Position numbers and translations under genes: made by a program
Notes under the pieces: model-generated
Databases searched by the model: none
Told to the model about the DNA's origin: nothing
Seen by the model: the letters and a program-made list of their open reading frames with translations, nothing else
Shown here: positions 1-9,863 of the stretch, in pieces
Position numbering within the stretch: the stretch's first letter is position 1
How the letters are laid out: every line of letters starts with the position of its first letter
Source of the DNA: Thermaurantimonas sp046299575
Lineage (GTDB): Bacteria; Bacteroidota; Bacteroidia; Flavobacteriales; Schleiferiaceae
Assembly (NCBI RefSeq): GCF_046299575.1
Contig: NZ_JBKBHX010000008.1
Span: 115,975 to 179,974 of the forward strand
Reading direction: 5' to 3'
DNA length: 64,000 bases

Positions 1-1382
1 GAGAACCTCTTATCTTAGGTGATAAGACCTATCACGATATTACAGTAGAGGTTGCTCGTCCAGTAGAAACGAAAGCTCCAAAATCCTGGTGGATCGTTTT
101 TTCAATTTCTTTGTTTGCCTTCCTGTGGGGCGTCGGATGCATTCTCTACACCATTGGTACAGGTATCGGTGTATGGGGGCTCAATAAAACGGTAGGTTGG
201 GCCTGGGACATCACCAACTTCGTATGGTGGGTTGGTATTGGTCACGCAGGTACGTTGATTTCTGCAGTTCTGTTGTTATTCCGCCAGAAATGGAGAATGT
301 CTATTAACCGTTCAGCTGAGGCTATGACAATTTTTTCAGTCATACAGGCTGCGCTCTTCCCAGGAATCCACATGGGTAGAATATGGTTAGCCTATTTTGT
401 ATTCCCCATTCCTAACCAGTTTGGACCGCTCTGGGTGAATTTCAATTCACCACTTCTTTGGGATGTATTTGCAATTTCTACCTATTTTACAGTTTCGCTT
501 GTCTTCTGGTACACAGGATTGATTCCAGATTTTGCGATGCTGAGAGATAGAGCTGTTCGTCCAGTTCAAAAGCATATTTACAGCATCCTGAGCTTCGGAT
601 GGGGCGGAACGGCAAAGAGCTGGCAACGTTTTGAGGAGGTTTCGCTTGTACTTGCCGGTCTTGCTACCCCTCTTGTGCTTTCAGTACACACCATAGTGTC
701 TATGGACTTTGCCACCTCCGTAATTCCGGGTTGGCACACCACTATCTTCCCACCCTATTTCGTAGCCGGTGCTATTTTCTCAGGTTTTGCAATGGTGCAA
801 ACACTGCTCATCATTATGCGTAAGATGTTCAAAATGGAGCACTACATTACTATTCAGCATATCGAGCTCATGAACATCATCATAATGATCACAGGCTCTA
901 TCGTGGGTATAGCTTACATCACAGAGCTCTTTATCGCCTGGTACTCAGGGGTTGAATACGAACAATATGCCTTCTTAAACCGCGCTACCGGCCCTTATTG
1001 GTGGGCATATTGGAGCATGATGACATGCAATGTGATCTCTCCACAAGTAATGTGGTTCAAAAAAATCAGAACGAGCCTGATTGCTTCTTTCATCATTTCA
1101 ATAGTTGTAAATATCGGGATGTGGTTTGAGCGCTTTGTAATTATTGTAACGTCTCTGCACAGAGACTACTTACCCTCCTCTTGGACCATGTTTAGCCCCA
1201 CATTTGTCGATATTGGTATATTTATAGGCACAATTGGATTCTTTTTCGTTCTATTTTTATTATACGCCCGTACATTCCCCGTAATTGCTCAGGCAGAATT
1301 GAAAACTATTTTGAAATCTTCATCTGAAAAGTATAAAAAATCTCACCTGAAGTATGAGCACAGCCACACAGACACACACTAA
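1..1382 (+). CDS. actC: Alternative complex III membrane subunit ActC (NrfD-like), 5' end outside window
   Basis: Large polytopic membrane subunit of alternative complex III, which oxidises menaquinol and passes electrons towards the terminal oxidase. The reading frame is open from the window edge (first full codon at base 3), and the residues before the first TTG at 111 (EPLILGDKTYHDITVEV) match the soluble N-terminus usual for this family. The gene is therefore truncated by the window rather than starting at 111. About ten hydrophobic segments follow, with the aromatic-rich loops of NrfD/PsrC proteins, and the tail is hydrophilic and His-rich. It overlaps actD by 29 bases. ActA and ActB should lie just upstream, outside the window. 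Confidence 0.93.
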   Translation, partial: EPLILGDKTYHDITVEVARPVETKAPKSWWIVFSISLFAFLWGVGCILYTIGTGIGVWGLNKTVGWAWDITNFVWWVGIGHAGTLISAVLLLFRQKWRMSINRSAEAMTIFSVIQAALFPGIHMGRIWLAYFVFPIPNQFGPLWVNFNSPLLWDVFAISTYFTVSLVFWYTGLIPDFAMLRDRAVRPVQKHIYSILSFGWGGTAKSWQRFEEVSLVLAGLATPLVLSVHTIVSMDFATSVIPGWHTTIFPPYFVAGAIFSGFAMVQTLLIIMRKMFKMEHYITIQHIELMNIIIMITGSIVGIAYITELFIAWYSGVEYEQYAFLNRATGPYWWAYWSMMTCNVISPQVMWFKKIRTSLIASFIISIVVNIGMWFERFVIIVTSLHRDYLPSSWTMFSPTFVDIGIFIGTIGFFFVLFLLYARTFPVIAQAELKTILKSSSEKYKKSHLKYEHSHTDTH

Positions 1383-1917
1383 AACAATCGTATCAGCTTT
1401 GTTTGACGATGACGATGTTCTGCTTCATGCCGTAAAAAAGCTGAGAGGCAAGGGCTATTACATCAGAGAAGCATATACACCCTTTCCAGTTCATGGCCTT
1501 GACCATGCCATGGGATTAAAGCCTACAAATATTGGTACAGCGGCCTTCTTTTATGGTTTAATGGGTTTGTCGCTGGCTATCTGGCTTACCTATTATACCA
1601 TGATCCATGACTGGCCAATGAATATTGGTGGAAAGCCTAGTTTTACATGGGGCAAAAACATGCCAGCTTTTGTACCGGTAATGTTTGAGCTTACTGTGTT
1701 TTTCGCTTCGCATCTCATGGTGTGGACATTCTTTGCTGTAAATGGATTATTTCCCGGACGTAAAGCCATTAACCCAGATCCACGCACCACTGACGATAAA
1801 TTTATGATTGAAGTGGAAGCTAATGGAGATACCGATGCAATTATTGAGCTTTTGAAAAATGAAGGTGCTATTGAAATCAATAAAAAGGAAGAAGAAACCA
1901 ATGGAAATCACCACTAA
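1354..1917 (+). CDS. actD: Alternative complex III subunit ActD (DUF3341)
   Basis: Small membrane subunit of alternative complex III, 187 residues, the usual size for DUF3341 proteins. It has a soluble N-terminal part (TIVSALFDDDDVLLHAV), two hydrophobic segments at about residues 60-85 and 108-132, and a charged C-terminus. The ATG at 1354 lies inside actC and the stop lies 1 base before the preferred actE start, so translation is probably coupled along the operon. Its position between actC and actE is the standard order of this cluster in Bacteroidota. Confidence 0.93.
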   Translation: MSTATQTHTKTIVSALFDDDDVLLHAVKKLRGKGYYIREAYTPFPVHGLDHAMGLKPTNIGTAAFFYGLMGLSLAIWLTYYTMIHDWPMNIGGKPSFTWGKNMPAFVPVMFELTVFFASHLMVWTFFAVNGLFPGRKAINPDPRTTDDKFMIEVEANGDTDAIIELLKNEGAIEINKKEEETNGNHH

Positions 1918-1918
1918 A

Positions 1919-2494
1919 ATGAGGACTGCACTCAAACTTTTGATTGCAGGTGGACTTTTAATAACTGTATCTTGTAAAAGAGATCCCTCTCAACCGGGGA
2001 GAGAATATATGCCAAACATGTACAGGGTGGCTTCTTACAAGACTTATGAACCAAATCCAAATTTTAAAGATAGCCTGGGTGCTCGCCCTATAGTGCATGG
2101 TACTGTTCCACGAGGCTATTTCGTGTACGACGCACCAAATACTCCCGAAGCCTATGAAGCCTCTTTAAAAATCACAGAGTTTCCAGAAAGATACAAGACT
2201 ATTTCTGAAAAAGATTTTGAAGAAGGTAAAAGGCAATTTAATATTTATTGTGCTGTTTGTCATGGTGAAAAAGGCGATGGCAATGGAGTGCTTGTAGAAA
2301 AAGGCAAATTTGCAGGAGTACCTTCGTATTCATCAGCCAGCAGGCCCGGACTCACTCCTATGTCAATTTACCACGTAATTACCCACGGGAAAGGCGTCAT
2401 GGGCTCTCACGCAGCTCAAGTATTGCCGCACGACCGCTGGAAAGTGGTTCACTATGTCTTACATCTTAGAAAAGAACTTGACAACAATAACTAA
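1919..2494 (+). CDS. actE: Alternative complex III monohaem cytochrome c subunit ActE, lipoprotein
   Basis: Monohaem cytochrome c subunit of alternative complex III, anchored on the periplasmic side. From the ATG at 1919 (1 base after the actD stop) the protein starts with a short lipoprotein signal ending LLITVSC, which makes Cys19 the likely lipid-modified residue. An in-frame ATG at 1901 would add six residues before the same signal. The single haem-binding motif CAVCH is at about residues 111-115, with a possible Met ligand in the later GVMGSH segment. Size and position fit ActE, which relays electrons towards the oxidase. Confidence 0.92.
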   Translation: MRTALKLLIAGGLLITVSCKRDPSQPGREYMPNMYRVASYKTYEPNPNFKDSLGARPIVHGTVPRGYFVYDAPNTPEAYEASLKITEFPERYKTISEKDFEEGKRQFNIYCAVCHGEKGDGNGVLVEKGKFAGVPSYSSASRPGLTPMSIYHVITHGKGVMGSHAAQVLPHDRWKVVHYVLHLRKELDNNN

Positions 2495-2505
2495 TTCAAG
2501 GTCAA

Positions 2506-3771
2506 ATGAATTTCAAATTACATCCTACCCTTCGCAATATTGGAATAGCTCTGCTTGTCGTAGGTATAATTTCACTGGTTTATGCCTTTGTTATTGCTGA
2601 TTACAGTCATGCAACCCAACACGATGGCATAGCTCATGCAGCTGGTGATCACGCCAGTGAGCATACTGACCACAGTGCACATAACAAACCTTGGGCTGCA
2701 CTCATGGTCAATACCTTCTTTTTCCTGGCAATATCATTAGGTGCTTTGTTCTTCCTGGCCATCCAATATGCTGCACAGGCTGGTTGGTCTGTTGGAATAA
2801 AAAGAGTCCTCGAGGCCATAGCTGGCTTTCTGCCGGTGCCAGGAATTGTAATGCTAATCATTGTAATATCTGGTGTACTTCTTCACAAGCACCACATTTG
2901 GCATTGGACTGCTGAAGGGATTTCTGATCCTAATAGCCCGAACTACGATGCTATAATTGCCGGAAAGACACCTTATCTGAATGCTCCTTTTTATTTATTC
3001 AGAACCGTAGTTTACATCGCTGGATGGTATATTTTCTTACATTTCCTGAAGAAAAATTCTTACCTCGGCGATCAATCAAACGATTGGAATTGGTGGCGCA
3101 AAAACTGGAAGTTGTCTGCCGGTTTCTTGGTATTCTTCGCAATTACTTCTTCTACATCAGCATGGGATTGGATCATGAGTATTGATACTCACTGGTTTAG
3201 TACACTTTTTGGCTGGTATGTATTTGCTGGTATGTTTGTAACTTCTGTTACCGTCGTTACACTTACGGTTCTGTACCTTAAAGGCCAAAATTACTTGAGT
3301 TGGGTGAATGAAAACCATCTACACGATTTGGCTAAATTCATGTTTGCTTTCTCTATTTTCTGGACCTATTTATGGTTTAGTCAATATATGCTCATATGGT
3401 ATTCTAACATTCCTGAAGAAGTTACGTATTTCATGCCTCGATTCACTATATATAAAGTACCTTTTATCACCATGCTTGCTCTAAACTTCGTGTTCCCTAT
3501 TCTCGTAATTATGTCGAGAACTACGAAGCGAATCGGAGCATTTGTTGTGATTGCGGGTATTTCAATTTTGATCGGTCATTGGCTTGATACTTTTAATATG
3601 ATCATGCCCGGTACAGTTGGTGAAAACTACTCTTTTGGCATTGCCGAAATAGGAATCTTTTTAGGATACGCAGGCGCCTTTATTCTCGTGGTAGGTCGAA
3701 ACCTTGAGAAAGCACCGCTGCTCATGAAGAATCACCCAATGCTGTTGGAAAGTAAACATCATCACATATAA
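2506..3771 (+). CDS. actF: Alternative complex III membrane subunit ActF
   Basis: Polytopic membrane subunit of alternative complex III, 421 residues with about ten hydrophobic helices; it is related to ActC and is the second quinone-side membrane subunit. A His-rich periplasmic loop follows the first helix (residues about 32-60, many His and Asp). Typical segments include WHWTAEGI and the aromatic SAWDWIMSIDTHWFSTLFGW. It starts 11 bases after actE and ends 18 bases before coxB, so it is part of one transcript with the oxidase genes. Confidence 0.92.
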   Translation: MNFKLHPTLRNIGIALLVVGIISLVYAFVIADYSHATQHDGIAHAAGDHASEHTDHSAHNKPWAALMVNTFFFLAISLGALFFLAIQYAAQAGWSVGIKRVLEAIAGFLPVPGIVMLIIVISGVLLHKHHIWHWTAEGISDPNSPNYDAIIAGKTPYLNAPFYLFRTVVYIAGWYIFLHFLKKNSYLGDQSNDWNWWRKNWKLSAGFLVFFAITSSTSAWDWIMSIDTHWFSTLFGWYVFAGMFVTSVTVVTLTVLYLKGQNYLSWVNENHLHDLAKFMFAFSIFWTYLWFSQYMLIWYSNIPEEVTYFMPRFTIYKVPFITMLALNFVFPILVIMSRTTKRIGAFVVIAGISILIGHWLDTFNMIMPGTVGENYSFGIAEIGIFLGYAGAFILVVGRNLEKAPLLMKNHPMLLESKHHHI

Positions 3772-3789
3772 AAATTAATTTTTGATAAA

Positions 3790-4818
3790 ATGACGATACT
3801 TGCAATAATTACTGCTTTATTATTCATTCTAGTTATCTGGCAGCTTATCCGTATCAATGAATTATCTGCAGCAATTAAAAGAGAAGATGTAACAGGGCTC
3901 CCAGATCACAAAGAAAACGATACACAAGGCAAACTCTTACTGGGTTTTTTAGTGTTGTTTATGATAGGATTTGTTTACACAGTGGTAGAATGGGGACCAC
4001 GTGTACTGCCTAAACCTGCTAGTGTTCATGGAGAAAAAACTGATTTTCTCTTTTACCTTTCTCTTGGTATCATTACTCTTGCCTTTTTGATTACTCAGCC
4101 ATTGTTGTTTTATTTCTCCTACAAATATCGCGGAATCAAAGGGCAAAAGGCTTCTTATATGGAGCACAACAATAAACTCGAATTGATTTGGACCCTTGTA
4201 CCCGGTTTCGTACTTGTAGTTCTGATTTCTTATGGTTTATCGACCTGGGTAAAAATTATGAACCCCAAGTTTGAGGAAGATCCGATAGTAATCGAACTCT
4301 ACGCAAAGCAATTTGGCTGGACCGCTCGCATTGCAGGTGAAGATAATAAACTCGGCTATGCTAATGTGCGCTATATCGAAGACGTGAACATTTTGGGTAT
4401 TGATAAAAATGACCCGAATGGCCTTGATGATATTGTTGTTCAAAACCTTATCAAAATACCGGTAAACAAGCCCATAAAGTTAAAAATGAGGTCTCAGGAT
4501 GTAATCCATTCAGCTTATTTGCCTCACTTTAGAGTGCAGATGAACTGCGTTCCTGGCGCTGTTACCGAGTTTTCCTTTGTACCGAATAAAACAACTGCCG
4601 AAATGCGTCAGGATCCGAAAGTGATCAAGCAAATAGAGCATATCAACAAGTTGAGAGAATCCAGAGGTGAAGACAAATATGAATTCAACTACATTTTGCT
4701 CTGCAATAAAATTTGTGGATCTGCCCATTATAACATGCAGATGATCTTTGAAGTTGTTTCTGAAGACGAATACAAAAACTGGCTTAAAGAACAAAAGACT
4801 TTTGCTCAAAGTTTATAG
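3790..4818 (+). CDS. coxB: Cytochrome c oxidase subunit II
   Basis: Subunit II of a haem-copper oxidase, carrying the CuA centre that accepts electrons from cytochrome c or directly from alternative complex III. Three hydrophobic segments are visible (about residues 2-20, 48-68 and 88-112, with another near 138-155), followed by a periplasmic cupredoxin domain. The CuA ligands can be seen: a His at about 240 (VIHSAYLPHF) and the motif CNKICGSAHYNM at about 305-316. No haem motif is fused, so this is the aa3 form rather than the caa3 form. The extra N-terminal helix is common in Bacteroidota. Confidence 0.95.
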   Translation: MTILAIITALLFILVIWQLIRINELSAAIKREDVTGLPDHKENDTQGKLLLGFLVLFMIGFVYTVVEWGPRVLPKPASVHGEKTDFLFYLSLGIITLAFLITQPLLFYFSYKYRGIKGQKASYMEHNNKLELIWTLVPGFVLVVLISYGLSTWVKIMNPKFEEDPIVIELYAKQFGWTARIAGEDNKLGYANVRYIEDVNILGIDKNDPNGLDDIVVQNLIKIPVNKPIKLKMRSQDVIHSAYLPHFRVQMNCVPGAVTEFSFVPNKTTAEMRQDPKVIKQIEHINKLRESRGEDKYEFNYILLCNKICGSAHYNMQMIFEVVSEDEYKNWLKEQKTFAQSL

Positions 4819-4841
4819 TATAAAATTCTAAATATATTCCT

Positions 4842-6641
4842 ATGGCTCATGAAGTTATGACACCCGAAGTAGCTCACCACGAGGAGCACCACCATCACAA
4901 GGAGACATTTCTGACAAAGTATGTCTTCTCCATGGATCACAAGATGATTGCCAAGCAATTCTTGATCACTGGCATAGTGATGGGGACAATCGGTATGCTG
5001 ATGTCGATTTTATTCCGTTTACAGCTTGCCTGGCCAGAACAACCATTTCCTATACTAAAATTTTTCTTAGGCAAATGGGCCAGCGAAGGGGTAATGGATC
5101 CATCGATGTATCTCGCGCTGGTTACTATACATGGTACCATTATGGTATTCTTTGTATTGACTGCTGGTCTCAGTGGTACTTTTTCAAACCTTTTAATTCC
5201 GTTGCAAATCGGTGCAAGAGATATGGCCTCTGGCTTTCTGAACATGCTTTCTTACTGGTTCTTCTTTGCCAGTAGCCTTGTTATGGTCATTTCTCTTTTT
5301 GTACCTGATGGACCTGCAGCTGCAGGTTGGACTGTATATCCGCCATTAAGTGCTCTGCCGCAGGCTATGCCTGGTTCAGGTATGGGTATGACCTTATGGC
5401 TCGTATCGATGACTCTATTTATCGTATCATCTCTCCTGGGCGGTATTAATTACATTGTAACAGTGCTCAACATGAGAACAGAGGGTATGTCTATGACAAG
5501 ATTACCTCTTACAATTTGGGCATTTTTTGTAACTGCTATCTTAGGCGTTCTCTCATTCCCTGTGTTGCTTTCTGCAGCTCTATTACTCCTTTTTGACAGA
5601 AGCCTTGGAACTAGCTTTTACTTGTCAGACATTATGATTCAGGGCGAGGTGCTTTCAAATACAGGTGGTAGTCCGATTTTGTATGAGCACTTGTTCTGGT
5701 TCCTCGGTCACCCTGAAGTTTACATAATCTTATTGCCAGCATTGGGTATCACTTCAGAAGTGATTTCTACCAACGCTCGTAAGCCCATCTTCGGATACAG
5801 AGCTATGGTGGGTTCAATAATGGCTATAGCCTTCCTTTCCTTCATTGTGTGGGGCCACCACATGTTTGTAACTGGTATGAATCCTTTCTTAGGTTCAGTA
5901 TTCACCTTTACAACCCTTTTAATTGCAATTCCATCTGCAGTTAAAGCGTTTAACTACCTTACAACCCTGTGGAAAGGTAATCTGCAGTTTACACCAGCCA
6001 TGTTGTTCTCTATTGGTCTGGTTTCAACTTTCATTACGGGTGGTTTAACTGGTATCATTTTAGGTAATTCTGCCCTGGACATCAACGTTCACGACACTTA
6101 CTTTGTAGTGGCTCATTTCCACATCGTGATGGGTCTATCGGCCATCTTCGGAATGTTTGCCGGAATCTATCACTGGTTCCCCAAACTCTTTACCAGAATG
6201 ATGAATCGTAAGCTTGGATACTGGCACTTCTGGCTAACATTTATTTCCGCCTATGGTGTGTTCTTCCCAATGCACTTCCTCGGAATGAGTGGTTTGCCAA
6301 GACGATATTACACTAATACTGCCTTCCCAATGTTTGATAATTTGGCAGATATAAATGTGGTAATATCTGTTTTTGCAATAATAGGTGGAATAGCTCAATT
6401 GATTTTCTTCTATAACTTCATTTACAGCGCCATCAGAGGTCCGAAAGCTCCTCAGAATCCCTGGAGATCAAACACACTGGAATGGACTGCCCCTGTAGAG
6501 CATATCCACGGCAACTGGCCTGGCGAAATTCCGAAAGTTCATCGCTGGGCGTATGACTACAGCAAGCCTGGTGCTCCGGAAGATTTTGTACCTCAAACAG
6601 TGCCGCTGAGCGAAGATGAGAAAAATACTTTCCATCATTAA
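4842..6641 (+). CDS. coxA: Cytochrome c oxidase subunit I
   Basis: Catalytic subunit of the aa3-type oxidase; it reduces oxygen to water and pumps protons. The 599-residue protein has about twelve transmembrane helices, a His-rich N-terminus, and the diagnostic GHPEVYIILLP segment with the CuB-ligand His at about 290 and the cross-linked Tyr at 294. WGHHMF carries the next two CuB His ligands, and VAHFHIVMG carries the haem ligands. It is the last gene of the act-cox operon and is followed at once by an intrinsic terminator. Subunit III does not follow, although it often does in related clusters. Confidence 0.96.
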   Translation: MAHEVMTPEVAHHEEHHHHKETFLTKYVFSMDHKMIAKQFLITGIVMGTIGMLMSILFRLQLAWPEQPFPILKFFLGKWASEGVMDPSMYLALVTIHGTIMVFFVLTAGLSGTFSNLLIPLQIGARDMASGFLNMLSYWFFFASSLVMVISLFVPDGPAAAGWTVYPPLSALPQAMPGSGMGMTLWLVSMTLFIVSSLLGGINYIVTVLNMRTEGMSMTRLPLTIWAFFVTAILGVLSFPVLLSAALLLLFDRSLGTSFYLSDIMIQGEVLSNTGGSPILYEHLFWFLGHPEVYIILLPALGITSEVISTNARKPIFGYRAMVGSIMAIAFLSFIVWGHHMFVTGMNPFLGSVFTFTTLLIAIPSAVKAFNYLTTLWKGNLQFTPAMLFSIGLVSTFITGGLTGIILGNSALDINVHDTYFVVAHFHIVMGLSAIFGMFAGIYHWFPKLFTRMMNRKLGYWHFWLTFISAYGVFFPMHFLGMSGLPRRYYTNTAFPMFDNLADINVVISVFAIIGGIAQLIFFYNFIYSAIRGPKAPQNPWRSNTLEWTAPVEHIHGNWPGEIPKVHRWAYDYSKPGAPEDFVPQTVPLSEDEKNTFHH

Positions 6642-6660
6642 GAAAGATTAAACGAACTTT

Positions 6661-6688
6661 AAACCCGCCTTGTGGCGGGTTTTTTTAT
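6661..6688 (+). terminator. Intrinsic terminator of the act-cox operon
   Basis: A perfect 9-bp stem (AAACCCGCC / GGCGGGTTT) with a TTGT loop is followed by a run of T. It sits 20 bases after the coxA stop and only 10 bases before the next start codon. Confidence 0.9.
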
Positions 6689-6698
6689 TAAGAGATTT

Positions 6699-9578
6699 AT
6701 GAACGAAGGAGAGTTAAAGAGTGCTTTACTAACAAAGGGTTTCAAAGGCGAAATATTTGATGATATTCTGCACAAAGTGCTATATGCTACAGATGCAAGC
6801 ATCTACAAAGAATATCCATTAGCTGTGGTTTATCCGCGCGATGAGGAAGATGTAAAAATTCTTGTGGACACATGCAGAGAAAAAAATATCCCTATCATTC
6901 CTCGTACAGCAGGTACCTCACTGGCGGGACAGTGCGTCGGCAGTGGTGTTGTGGCCGATACATCGAGATATATGACCCGGGTGTTGGACTTTGATTTGCA
7001 TATTGGAATTGTTAAAGTTCAACCCGGAGTAATACGCGATTCGCTCAATGAAATGCTCAAACCTTACGGCTGGTTTTTCGGCCCAAATACATCTACATCT
7101 AATAGATGTATGCTCGGTGGAATGGTCGCCAACAATTCTTCTGGCTCAACTTCGGTCAAGTATGGAGTAACGCGTGATAAAGTGTTGGCCATCAGAGGGG
7201 TGCTCTCTAATGGTGAGATTATAGAACTTTCGGAGGGTAAAGCTCCTCATTCAATCCTGAGCTCTATGCTCGAACTTCTTTCTGATTCAGCATTGGTAGA
7301 CGCTGTTCAAAAAAATTACCCTAAAAAAACAATTCACCGCAGAAATACTGGATATGCTCTGGATGTTTTACTCGATCAAATCGACCTTGGGAAAAGAACA
7401 GATCGGCTAAACCTTGCAAAACTGATCTCAGGTTCAGAGGGCACATTACTGTTTATAACAGAAATTCTTCTGAAACTGGATCGGCTGCCGCCGAAAGAAG
7501 TTGCAGTGATTTGTGCGCATTTTTCTACCATCCGGCAGAGTATGGAGGCAGCCAGAGAAGTCATGAAAGTGAGCCCTTTTGCCTGTGAATTGGTTGACAA
7601 AATCATACTTGATTGCACGAAAGAAAATTTAGAACAACGAGAAAACCGATTTTTTATAGAAGGCGATCCTGAAGCGATTTTAGCAATAGAGCTGAGAGCT
7701 GATGAAATAAGTGCGCTGCAAAAAGCAGTAGAAACCACTATTGCGCACCTTAAAGAAGCAAATCTCGGCTATGCATTTCCGGTATTATGGAATGACGATA
7801 CTCAAAAAATTTGGTCGTTGAGAGCTGCCGGCCTCGGCCTACTTTCAAACATCCCCGGACCGGCTAAGGCAATAGCTTGTATAGAAGATACAGCTGTAGA
7901 CATAGAAGACCTGCCCGATTACATCGACGAATTTGACCAAATGATGGAAAAATTTGGCCAACGATCGGTGCATTACGCACATGCCGGGGCCGGGGAGATT
8001 CACTTAAGACCCATCCTCAATCTGCGAGATCCACAGGGATTTAAGCAGCTGCGGCAGATCAGTACAGAGTCAGCCAGATTGGTGAAAAAATACAATGGGT
8101 CCTTATCAGGAGAGCACGGAGATGGACGTGTGAGGGCCGAGTTTATTGAAGAGTTTTATGGTCCTCAGATATATCAGGCCTTTTTAAGAGTCAAGCAAAT
8201 TTTTGATCCGCACAATTTGTTCAACCCCGGAAAAGTAGTGAATGCCCCGCCAATGGATACCTCCCTGCGCGAGGATCCAACAACGCCACTTCAGACCATC
8301 GACACCTTCTTTGATTACGGAAGGGAAGGAGGATTTCTGGCAGCTGTAGAAAAATGCAATGGGTCGGGAGACTGTCGAAAGCCCTTTTCGACCGGAGGCA
8401 CGATGTGTCCTTCGTATCAAGCCACTCTCGATGAAAAAGATACAACCCGTGCGCGAGCAAACGCACTGCGCGAATTTGTTTCGGGTGCTGCTAATGGGCA
8501 GAAGGGTTTTGCACATCCTGAATTGAAAGAGGTGATGGACTTGTGCTTATCATGCAAGGGCTGTACGCGCGAATGCCCTAGTAATGTGGATATGGCATCT
8601 ATGAAGAGCGAATGGCTCTATCAGTACCAGAAAGTACACGGCAAGTCATTGAGCACACTGTTTTTTGGTCATTTTGACCGTCTTGCTCGTTGGGCAGCCC
8701 TGTTACCAAGATTTTCAAATGCTCTGCTTGAAAATCGATTCATTGGAGATTTAATTAAGAGATCAGTTGGAATTGCAAAGGAAAGGAAATTACCCGCATT
8801 TGCTAAAATACCTTTCCACAGACAGATCAATGAAGCACTTCTGAAAAATCCACATGATCCTGTTGGTTCAGTTTATCTCTTTCTGGATGAATTTATCAAT
8901 TACAATGAGCCGCACATTGGTAGTAAAGCTATTGAGTTGCTGCAGCAGCATGGGTATGAAGTAAAATTTGTGAAACACGCTTCGAGCGGAAGAGCTATGA
9001 TCTCTAAGGGGTTACTACCGGAGGCTAGAAAAGTGGCGGAACAAAATGTGGAAATTTTCTCAGAGATTGTGTCTGAAAATGTGCCGCTGGTAGGCATAGA
9101 GCCATCGGCCATTTTATCGTTCAGAGATGAATATCCGAGGATAGTTCGCGTACAATTCAGGGAAAGAGCGAAAAGATTAGCTCAAAATGTTTTGCTGCTG
9201 GATGAATTTTTTGCCCGAGAGATCAAGTCAGGAAGATTGAAAAAACAGGACAAAGAGAAGGAGGTAAGAACGGTGCACGTACATGGGCATTGTCATCAGA
9301 AGGCGTTGAGCTCGCTGCGATATACGCGTGAGGTTCTGGAGTTTTTTGGTTATAAGGTAAAAATTATTCCAAGCGGATGCTGTGGAATGGCGGGCAGCTT
9401 TGGCTATGAAAAAGCGCATTACAAACTGAGCATGAAGATTGGTGAGATGGTTCTATTTCCTTATTTGCGCGGGTTAAAAGAAAAGGAGCTGGTGGTGGCG
9501 GTTGGAACTTCGTGCAGGCATCAAATTGACGATGGAGTGGGTAGAAAAGCGCTACATTGGGTTGAGATCCTGAAATGA
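6699..9578 (+). CDS. FAD-linked oxidase with Fe-S domain (D-2-hydroxyacid dehydrogenase family, YdiJ/GlcD-GlcF fusion)
   Basis: A 959-residue fusion of a flavin dehydrogenase and its iron-sulfur partner. It probably oxidises a D-2-hydroxyacid such as D-lactate or D-2-hydroxyglutarate and passes electrons to the quinone pool; the exact substrate cannot be told from sequence. An N-terminal PCMH-type FAD domain (PRTAGTSLAGQCVG, NNSSGSTSVKYG) is followed by an FAD-oxidase C domain (SLSGEHGDGRVR). A cysteine cluster lies near 553-570 and a 4Fe-4S motif CLSCKGCTRECP near 615. Two CCG-type segments follow (HGHCHQ near 861, SGCCGMAGSFG near 891). The ATG at 6699 is preferred over the GTG at 6672, which lies inside the terminator hairpin. 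Confidence 0.88.
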   Translation: MNEGELKSALLTKGFKGEIFDDILHKVLYATDASIYKEYPLAVVYPRDEEDVKILVDTCREKNIPIIPRTAGTSLAGQCVGSGVVADTSRYMTRVLDFDLHIGIVKVQPGVIRDSLNEMLKPYGWFFGPNTSTSNRCMLGGMVANNSSGSTSVKYGVTRDKVLAIRGVLSNGEIIELSEGKAPHSILSSMLELLSDSALVDAVQKNYPKKTIHRRNTGYALDVLLDQIDLGKRTDRLNLAKLISGSEGTLLFITEILLKLDRLPPKEVAVICAHFSTIRQSMEAAREVMKVSPFACELVDKIILDCTKENLEQRENRFFIEGDPEAILAIELRADEISALQKAVETTIAHLKEANLGYAFPVLWNDDTQKIWSLRAAGLGLLSNIPGPAKAIACIEDTAVDIEDLPDYIDEFDQMMEKFGQRSVHYAHAGAGEIHLRPILNLRDPQGFKQLRQISTESARLVKKYNGSLSGEHGDGRVRAEFIEEFYGPQIYQAFLRVKQIFDPHNLFNPGKVVNAPPMDTSLREDPTTPLQTIDTFFDYGREGGFLAAVEKCNGSGDCRKPFSTGGTMCPSYQATLDEKDTTRARANALREFVSGAANGQKGFAHPELKEVMDLCLSCKGCTRECPSNVDMASMKSEWLYQYQKVHGKSLSTLFFGHFDRLARWAALLPRFSNALLENRFIGDLIKRSVGIAKERKLPAFAKIPFHRQINEALLKNPHDPVGSVYLFLDEFINYNEPHIGSKAIELLQQHGYEVKFVKHASSGRAMISKGLLPEARKVAEQNVEIFSEIVSENVPLVGIEPSAILSFRDEYPRIVRVQFRERAKRLAQNVLLLDEFFAREIKSGRLKKQDKEKEVRTVHVHGHCHQKALSSLRYTREVLEFFGYKVKIIPSGCCGMAGSFGYEKAHYKLSMKIGEMVLFPYLRGLKEKELVVAVGTSCRHQIDDGVGRKALHWVEILK

Positions 9579-9863
9579 GACATGCTTTGCGCAATCTGAG
9601 AATTTTGAGATGAGTTGAATATTGCTATGGAGGTGAATATGTAGACAGATGTTGGATATAAAGAAGAAGAATTGTAAAAGCGTGCTCGATTAGATCACAA
9701 ACCAAAAGAACGCAGAGCTATCAGTAAGATTAAAACGATTTAAGCGAATAAATGCATAAATGTAGATGTCTCTATCACGAAGCTTTTCGGATAGAGTTTA
9801 TTTCAGGAAAAATAAATCACTTCAACTTATGGTGCTACAATAAGACGATCTAATGAAGTATGA

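Noticed and set aside
6672..6698. GTG start for the FAD/Fe-S dehydrogenase
   Set aside because: It lies within the terminator hairpin of coxA; the ATG at 6699 gives the normal N-terminus.
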